Assembly (NCBI GenBank): GCA_036511595.1
Contig: DATCBY010000026.1
Span: forward strand, 1-47,456
From: DASZQY01 sp036511595
GTDB lineage: Bacteria > Pseudomonadota > Alphaproteobacteria > Rhizobiales > Kaistiaceae
Reading direction: 5' to 3'
Length of the DNA: 47,456 nucleotides
Shown: piece after piece, positions 42,400 through 47,456 of the stretch
Layout of the letters: the number at the start of each line of letters is the position of its first letter
Numbering within the stretch: position 1 is the stretch's first letter
Translations under genes and position numbers: made by a program
The notes under the pieces: generated by a model
Seen by the model: the letters and a program-made list of their open reading frames with translations, nothing else
Databases searched by the model: none
What the model was told of the DNA's origin: nothing

Positions 42400-43662
42400 A
42401 TGCCCAAGCTGAACGTGGCAATGCCGGCATCCATCGACTGCGACGTGCTCATCGCAGGCGGCGGACAAATCGGACTGGCGCTGGCGCTGGCGCTGCGTCG
42501 TGCCGCGCCGACGCTGGCCGTCATGGTGGTCGATGCAGCAAAGGGTGGAGCGCGGTCGCGCGAGGGACGCGCCTCGACGATCGTCGCTGGAGGCCAGCGC
42601 ATGCTGGAGGCGCTTGGCGTCTGGGATGCCATCGACGCCGCGGCGCAGCCGGTGACCGAGATGGTCGTCACCGACAGCCGCACCGGCGACGTGGTGCGGC
42701 CGGTGTTCCTGACGTTCGCGCTCGGCGAAGGTGACGCCGACGGCGCCGCGTGGGTGGTCGCGGACGGGACGGTGGTGTCGGCACTTTCCGCCAAGGCGGC
42801 GGCAGCCGGCGTTGTTATCGTCACCGGCGAGGCGGTTGCAGATTTCACCGTCGAAGCCGGCGGCGTCGTGGCGACGGCGCGAAGCGGCCAGCGCCACGCG
42901 GCGCGGCTGCTGGTGGCGGCGGATGGAGTGCATTCAAAGCTGCGCGAGCTGGCTGGCATTTCGACCGTGGGCGCTTCGTATGGACAATCAGGGATCGTGG
43001 CGACAATCACCCACGAGCGGCCGCACGGCGGCCGGGCAGAGGAGCACTTCCTACCGGGAGGACCGTTCGCGACCTTGCCGCTCCGCTCGACGGCGGAGGG
43101 ACGGCACCGCTCGTCGCTTGTATGGACCGAACCCAGCGATGTCGCCGTGCGGCTCATGGCTGGTGACGACTTCACGTTCCGCATGGAGCTTGAGCGGCGG
43201 TTCGGGAATCGCCTGGGCAAGATCGAGGTCGCCGACCCCCCTCGCGCATTTCCGCTCGGCGTGGAGCTGGCGCGCGATTTCGTGCGCCCACGTTTTGCGC
43301 TCGTCGGCGACGCCGCCCATTCCATACACCCGATTGCGGGGCAGGGGTTGAACCTCGGGTACCGCGACGTGGCGGCGCTGGCGGAGACCATCGTCGAGGC
43401 GCATCGCATCGGCCTCGATATAGGAGCGATGACGGTGCTCGACCGTTACCAGCGCTGGCGGCGCTACGATACGCTCGAAATGGCGGCCGTGACTGACGGA
43501 TTGAACCGGCTGTTCGCCAACGACAACGCGGCGTTGCGCATTGCGCGCGACGTAGGGCTTGGGGTCGTGGACCGGCTGCCGGGCCTGAAACAGTTCTTCA
43601 TCGGCCAAGCTTCCGGGATGGGCCGCGACGTTCCAAGACTTCTGCGCGGCGAGACGATTTAG
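42400..43662 (+). CDS. UbiH/Coq6-family FAD monooxygenase
   Basis: The 420-residue flavoprotein hydroxylase has the FAD-binding GGGQIGLAL (20-28), the second fingerprint LLVAADGVHSKLR (about 169-181) and GDAAHSIHPIAGQGLNLGYRD (about 308-328) of the UbiH/VisC/COQ6 family. It is expected to hydroxylate the ubiquinone ring, but which carbon (C1, C5, C6) cannot be read from sequence. Many alphaproteobacteria use UbiL or UbiM, so a specific name is withheld. Confidence 0.92.
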   Translation: MPKLNVAMPASIDCDVLIAGGGQIGLALALALRRAAPTLAVMVVDAAKGGARSREGRASTIVAGGQRMLEALGVWDAIDAAAQPVTEMVVTDSRTGDVVRPVFLTFALGEGDADGAAWVVADGTVVSALSAKAAAAGVVIVTGEAVADFTVEAGGVVATARSGQRHAARLLVAADGVHSKLRELAGISTVGASYGQSGIVATITHERPHGGRAEEHFLPGGPFATLPLRSTAEGRHRSSLVWTEPSDVAVRLMAGDDFTFRMELERRFGNRLGKIEVADPPRAFPLGVELARDFVRPRFALVGDAAHSIHPIAGQGLNLGYRDVAALAETIVEAHRIGLDIGAMTVLDRYQRWRRYDTLEMAAVTDGLNRLFANDNAALRIARDVGLGVVDRLPGLKQFFIGQASGMGRDVPRLLRGETI

Positions 43663-43681
43663 GGCTTCGCCGGCGGTACCA

Positions 43682-43879
43682 TCAATCCTTGAGCGGCCTT
43701 GCCTCGTCGGCGAGCATGATGGGAATGCCGTCGCGGATCGGGTAGGCGCAGCGGGCGGCGCGGCTGACCAGTTCCTGCCGGGTCGCGTCGTATTCGAGCG
43801 TCGTGCGGGTCAGCGGGCAGGCCAGGATTTCGAGCAGCCTGGGGTCGACGGCTCCGGCGGGTCGGACCGTTTCGCTCAT
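43682..43879 (-). CDS. Trm112-family (UPF0434, YcaR-like) protein
   Basis: The 65-residue protein has the YcaR/Trm112 pattern LLEILACPLTRTTLEYD, RAARCAYPIRDGIPIMLADEARPL. It lacks the full Cys set of eukaryotic zinc-binding Trm112, as usual in alphaproteobacteria. Its start overlaps the LON-domain gene stop by four bases. It may assist methyltransferases, but function here is unproven. Confidence 0.88.
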   Translation of the reverse strand: MSETVRPAGAVDPRLLEILACPLTRTTLEYDATRQELVSRAARCAYPIRDGIPIMLADEARPLKD

Positions 43880-44538
43880 TGCAGGCGCTGGCCGTCGGGG
43901 CCGTTGGCGAGCGACATCTCGGCGATGGCGACCAGCGTTTCGGCGCGGGCGCGCAGGTCCGGCGCCTCCAGCAGCGCCTGCTTCTCAGCCGGCGCGAAGG
44001 GAGCCATCATGGCCAATGCATTGACCAGCGTCTCGCTCGAGGCGCGGCCGACGCTCTCCCAATCGGTGTCGAGGTCGTGCGCGACCAAGTAAGCGCGGAA
44101 GGCGCGCAGCAGCGCGTCGCGGTCGATCTTTTCCCCGGTGGAATGAAAGTCGGCGAGGAACGGCTCGACGGTGATGCGACAGCAGCGGTAGGGAGCGCTC
44201 TCCGCCACTTCGCCCAGAATGCGGAAGCGCGCGATGCCGGTGAGGGTGACCATGTAACGGCCGTCGCCAGTCTCGGCGAACGAGACAATGCGGCCGGCGC
44301 AGCCAACGTCGCGGAGCGCCGGTCCGCGGGCGCACGCCTGCGCTGCCTCGTCCGGCTGGACCATGCCGATGATGCGGTTGCTGGCGACGGCGTCGTCGAT
44401 CATGGCGACGTAGCGCGGTTCGAATATGCAAAGCGGCATGTCGGAGCGCGGCAGCAGAAGCGCGGCGGGAAGCGGAAAGACCGGAATGACCGTCGGCATG
44501 TCGCTGGCGCAGCCATAGGAGCAGTTGCCGGCTTTCAT
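43876..44538 (-). CDS. LON substrate-binding domain protein
   Basis: The 220-residue protein matches the LON N-terminal domain (PUA-like) alone, without protease: VIPVFPLPAALLLPRSDMPLCIFEPRYVAMIDDAVASNRIIGMV, then CAGRIVSFAETGDGRYMVTLTGIARFRI. The ATG at 44538 has GAGGGG before it. A ten-residue Cys-containing N-terminal piece (NCSYGC) precedes it. Function is unknown. It lies behind the thioredoxin-TPR gene, 43 bases away, and overlaps the Trm112-like gene, so these three are probably cotranscribed. Confidence 0.85.
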   Translation of the reverse strand: MKAGNCSYGCASDMPTVIPVFPLPAALLLPRSDMPLCIFEPRYVAMIDDAVASNRIIGMVQPDEAAQACARGPALRDVGCAGRIVSFAETGDGRYMVTLTGIARFRILGEVAESAPYRCCRITVEPFLADFHSTGEKIDRDALLRAFRAYLVAHDLDTDWESVGRASSETLVNALAMMAPFAPAEKQALLEAPDLRARAETLVAIAEMSLANGPDGQRLQ

Positions 44539-44581
44539 CGAACCCCTCGGGTCTCCTGGTTGGCGGCCATACGGGCAGCCA

Positions 44582-45520
44582 CTACGAAAACAGCATCGAC
44601 GACAGGCGGCGACGTCCGGAGAGCGTCGCCTCGTCCGTCGGTCCCCAAGCCTCGAAAAACTGGACGAGCTGCTTGCGGGCCTTCTCCTCGCCCCAACTAC
44701 GTTCGCGGCGGACAATTTCAAGCAGGCTGTCGATGGCGCCCTCGCGATCGCCCCTGGCGTTATCGATGAGGGCGAGGTCGAAACGGGCCTGATGATCCTT
44801 CGGATCGGCGGCGATGCGAGCGGCAAGCGCCGTCGGGTCACCGAGTGCGGCGGTCTGGGCGGCAAGGTCGATGCGTGCGCGGATGGCGACCACGGCAGGA
44901 TCGGCGACGGCGGCAGCCGGCACCGCGACCAGCGTCTGGCGGGCGGCGTCGAGATTGCCGGCAGCGAGGTGGCACCCGGCGAGGCCGACCAGCGCCGGCA
45001 CCGAGCCGGCGTCGGCCGCCAGCGCAGCGGCGAAGTGCTCGGCGGCCGCGGCGATGTCCTTGGCAGCGAGCAGGCGATTGCCTTCCTCGACCAGTAACTC
45101 GACATCGCTGGGCCCGACGGGACCGGCGAGGCGTTCGATGAAGGCTTTCACCTGACCCTCGGGCTGCGCGCCGACGAAACCGTCGACAGGCTGGCCGTCG
45201 CGGAAGGCGATGACGGCCGGGATCGACTGGATGCCGAGCTGGCCTGCAATGGCCGGATGATCGTCGATATTCATCTTGACCAGGCGGACAGCGCCGTTGG
45301 CGGCGGTGACCGCCTTTTCGATGATCGGCGACAGCGTCTTGCAGGGGCCGCACCACGGTGCCCAGAAATCGACGAGGACCGGCTGGCGGCGGGATTCTTC
45401 CAGCACATCCTTGGGGAAGCCCTGGGTCGTGGTGTCCTTGATCAGATCGGCGGGAGAAGCGCCGTTCTGCCCGGCTTTCGTCGAGGCGACGCCGCCCGCG
45501 TCCGGCATGGTCATACTCAT
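44582..45520 (-). CDS. Thioredoxin-TPR protein (CnoX/YbbN-like)
   Basis: The 312-residue protein has a thioredoxin domain with WCGPC (Cys57, Cys60) at about 35-140, followed by TPR-like helical repeats (LLVEEGNRLLAAKDIAAAAEHFAAALAAD, ALVGLAGCHLAAGNLDAARQTL). This is the layout of YbbN/CnoX, which in E. coli lacks one cysteine; here both are kept, so it may also act as oxidoreductase. It is expected to guard GroEL clients under oxidation. The ATG at 45520 is used; a second ATG at residue 3 is possible. Confidence 0.93.
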   Translation of the reverse strand: MSMTMPDAGGVASTKAGQNGASPADLIKDTTTQGFPKDVLEESRRQPVLVDFWAPWCGPCKTLSPIIEKAVTAANGAVRLVKMNIDDHPAIAGQLGIQSIPAVIAFRDGQPVDGFVGAQPEGQVKAFIERLAGPVGPSDVELLVEEGNRLLAAKDIAAAAEHFAAALAADAGSVPALVGLAGCHLAAGNLDAARQTLVAVPAAAVADPAVVAIRARIDLAAQTAALGDPTALAARIAADPKDHQARFDLALIDNARGDREGAIDSLLEIVRRERSWGEEKARKQLVQFFEAWGPTDEATLSGRRRLSSMLFS

Positions 45521-45598
45521 GGTCGCATCCGTTCTCGCGTCGGGTAAAGCACCCGGATCATCTGCCTGTTGCCTGAATATGGAGCGCCTGACCGGTTT

Positions 45599-46114
45599 TC
45601 ACAATTCTTCGGTCGATGCCGCCGCAACCGGCACGATCCGCGGCTCGTGCCCCGCGGCGCGCAGGAAGGCGAGCAGATCCGCGCTGGCGATGGTGGTGGT
45701 CGCCGTGTTGACGAGCGGATGACAGTTGACCAGCTCGGCCGCGGCGAGGGCCGCATCGATGACTACGGCCACGCGACCGCCCGGATCGTTGATCGGTGCG
45801 AAGGCGGTGACGGCGCCGGGCGTAACGCCCAACGTCTCCATCAGGAGTTCGGGCTTGCCGAAGGACAGGCGGCCGGTTGCCCCGATGACACGATGCAGGT
45901 GCTTCAGGTCGATGGCGGCCTCTTCCTCGGTCACCACCAGAAACAGGGCATCCTTCTTGTCCTTCAGGAAGAGGTTCTTGGTGTGCACGCCGGGGACCTC
46001 GCCGCGCAGTGCCATCGCGTCCTCGACGGTGAAGAGCGGCGGATGCTCCACCGTCGTGGTGGCGATGCCGAGACGAGCCAGCATCGCCATCAGGTCTTCG
46101 CGTTTGGCGGGCAT
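45599..46114 (-). CDS. Prolyl-tRNA editing protein (ProXp-ala/YbaK-like)
   Basis: The 171-residue protein belongs to the YbaK/ProX deacylase family. It has a metal-free pocket with TTVEHPPLFTVEDAMALRGEVPGVHTKNLFLKDKKDALFLVV, then LSFGKPELLMETLGVTPGAVTAFAPINDPG. It clears alanyl-tRNA-Pro. The lysine in KNLFLKDKK matches the ProXp-ala type. The ATG at 46114 is used; upstream open frame is not conserved. Confidence 0.9.
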   Translation of the reverse strand: MPAKREDLMAMLARLGIATTTVEHPPLFTVEDAMALRGEVPGVHTKNLFLKDKKDALFLVVTEEEAAIDLKHLHRVIGATGRLSFGKPELLMETLGVTPGAVTAFAPINDPGGRVAVVIDAALAAAELVNCHPLVNTATTTIASADLLAFLRAAGHEPRIVPVAAASTEEL

Positions 46115-46310
46115 CGGTCGGGTTCCGATTGGCGCGGCGCTGTCGCGGCGGCGGGCGGCTGTAAACCTTTGGCCAAGACCAGCGGCGAGACAAAAGATAA
46201 CGGCCGCCGATGTTAACTGCATAGACGCTCATCGTATTGCCAGACGCTGGGCGTCAGCGATATAAGCGGCCCTTCGGTTGATGGGAATTGCTTCCCCATG
46301 AGCCGCGTGA

Positions 46311-46385
46311 GCGGGTGTAGCTCAGGGGTAGAGCACAACCTTGCCAAGGTTGGGGTCGAGGGTTCGAATCCCTTCGCCCGCTCCA
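46311..46385 (+). tRNA. tRNA-Gly (anticodon GCC)
   Basis: The 75-base sequence folds as a cloverleaf with acceptor GCGGGTG/CGCCCGC (one T-G wobble), D-arm GTAGCTCAGGGGTAGAGC, anticodon stem CAACC/GGTTG with loop TTGCCAA (anticodon GCC), T-arm GAGGGTTCGAATCCCTTC and encoded CCA end. It reads GGC codons. No gene lies between 46115 and 46310. The 46386-46578 stretch behind it holds no gene either. Confidence 0.97.
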
Positions 46386-46578
46386 AATTTCCCAACCAAA
46401 ACAGCGCCTTGCTAATCGTCCCGGCGCGAGGCTAGAACGAGCCGCGGCGCCGGTCATCACCCGGTCATCCCCGCCATCCGAAAATGAGCGCACCCGGGAA
46501 ACATCATTACCTCGTTGTCTTCTACCTGCAGCGGGGGACAGGCCCTGACGCCGCGGCGAACGCAGGACCCGAGGCACT

Positions 46579-47456
46579 TCACAGATTCGAAAAAAGATCG
46601 ATGTACGGCGAATAAAAAAAGAGCCGATTTCGATACTGACCGGTGATTTCAAAGAGCACTTCGATGCGCCTTAAGCTGTCGATCAGGTTGTTGGCGCTGG
46701 GATAGCTGATGCCGAGGATGTCTTTAGCGCCGTTCACCGTGATGGTGGGGCGTTGATAGAGGTGCTCAAGCAGGCGCATCGCGTTGATTCCGGAGCTACC
46801 GAGCTTGCCCGCGATTGTGGCTCGATGGTCTTCTCGAAGCGCCACGATTTTCCTCGCGGTATCGGTTGCTTGCTCAGCGACCGTTCCGACGCCACGGAGA
46901 AAGAACTTCAACCAACTTTCCCAATCGCCTCCGTCTCTGACCCTTTGCAAGTGCTGATAGTAGTCAGCCCGGTTTTCCTTGAAATAATGGGAGAGGTACA
47001 GAACGGGCTTTTGCAAGAGTCCCTGCTGGCAGAGGAAGAGCGTTATTAACAAACGCCCAATACGGCCGTTGCCGTCGAGGAAGGGGTGAATAGTCTCGAA
47101 CTGCGCATGGATGAGGCCGATCCGGACTAAGGCAGGAATATCGTTCTCAGCGTGAAGGAATTTTTCCAAGTCGCTGAGGGCTCCTTCGGCGTCTTGATGG
47201 GGCGGCGGAATGAATGTCGCATTTAAGAGCGAACTTCCCTCGGGACCGATCCAATTTTGGCTGCGCCGGATCTCGCCTGGCTGCTGATTGCGTCCGCGGA
47301 CGCCTTGGAGAAGGCGAGCATGAATCTCTTTCATAAGACGAACTGAGAGAGGCAGTTCGGCGAGGCGCCCGAGGCCGTGGTTCATGGCGCCAACGTAGTT
47401 CAGCACCTCGTCGACATCCCTCGGTGTGTCCGCATCGAAAAGATCCGCTTCGGCCT
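46579..47456 (-). CDS. Fic-domain protein (partial, start beyond the window)
   Basis: The frame is open to the end of the window; 292 residues are visible. The AMP-transferase motif IHPFLDGNGRIGRLL (HPFxxGNGRxxR) is complete, so it can be active, and the C-terminus is a winged helix (AMRLLEHLYQRPTITVNGAKDILGISYPSANNLIDSLRRIEVL). The N-terminal part begins upstream of 47456, so an inhibitory helix may lie outside. GC content in two 60-base lines (46921 and 46981) is about 52-53 percent, below its neighbours, which suggests recent transfer. Confidence 0.9.
   Translation of the reverse strand, partial: AEADLFDADTPRDVDEVLNYVGAMNHGLGRLAELPLSVRLMKEIHARLLQGVRGRNQQPGEIRRSQNWIGPEGSSLLNATFIPPPHQDAEGALSDLEKFLHAENDIPALVRIGLIHAQFETIHPFLDGNGRIGRLLITLFLCQQGLLQKPVLYLSHYFKENRADYYQHLQRVRDGGDWESWLKFFLRGVGTVAEQATDTARKIVALREDHRATIAGKLGSSGINAMRLLEHLYQRPTITVNGAKDILGISYPSANNLIDSLRRIEVLFEITGQYRNRLFFYSPYIDLFSNL

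Noticed and set aside
46386..46578. Gene between tRNA-Gly and the Fic gene
   Set aside because: Open frames are short and read through the tRNA; nothing recognisable.

Overview
The window is a high-GC bacterial chromosome segment whose gene content and order point to an alphaproteobacterium, most likely of the order Hyphomicrobiales. The support is the maf-aroE-coaE-dnaQ block facing hemE across a gene-free gap, hemE-hemJ-rho, mnmE-mnmG-rsmG-parA-parB with parS-like sites, a comM remnant followed by gshB-yraN-rsmI and a lipoprotein gene, an LptE-type lipoprotein gene overlapping leuS, and short intergenic palindromes of a kind I associate with this order. No genus can be named from the sequence alone.

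Layout. (1) 1-1.7 kb is a decayed accessory edge: two small unknown ORFs, the 3' third of a tyrosine recombinase, and a frameshifted central piece of comM. (2) 1.7-8 kb holds gshB, yraN, rsmI, a LppC/LpoA-like lipoprotein gene, hemW, rdgB and rph. (3) 8-15.3 kb holds hrcA (without grpE), a luciferase-like monooxygenase, a SnoaL-like protein, dnaQ, an aldo/keto reductase, two small DUF proteins, coaE, aroE and maf. (4) 15.26-15.63 kb is a gene-free gap that I read as the chromosomal origin, with an exact CtrA box and TCCCCA motifs. Housekeeping genes to its left run mostly leftward and those to its right, up to parB, mostly rightward. (5) 15.6-19.6 kb holds hemE, hemJ, rho, a KTSC protein and a VapBC-type toxin-antitoxin pair with a readable operator. 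(6) 19.6-27.4 kb holds a DUF255 thioredoxin-like protein, then mnmE, mnmG, rsmG, parA and parB with two parS-like sites about 7.6 kb from the putative origin. (7) 27.4-34 kb holds a phytochelatin-synthase-like protein, holA, lptE, leuS, a YggS-type PLP protein and an L,D-transpeptidase. (8) 34-42.3 kb holds an OmpR-type response regulator, a cyclic-nucleotide-domain protein, lolA, ftsK, amtB-glnK with a possible sigma-54 promoter, and tesB. (9) 42.4-47.4 kb holds a UbiH-like hydroxylase, a Trm112-like protein, a LON-domain protein, a thioredoxin-TPR protein, a prolyl-tRNA editing protein, tRNA-Gly(GCC), and a Fic protein of visibly lower GC cut by the window edge.

Together the genes describe an origin-proximal core: replication start (oriC), segregation (ParABS, FtsK), replication proofreading and clamp loading (DnaQ, HolA), tRNA modification, haem synthesis, envelope lipoprotein and LPS transport, and nitrogen sensing. 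Small accessory insertions (toxin-antitoxin, integrase scar, Fic) lie at its margins. The most informative signals are the origin with its CtrA box, the paired parS sites, the broken comM, the phased operator of the toxin-antitoxin pair and the phytochelatin-synthase-like enzyme beside parAB.
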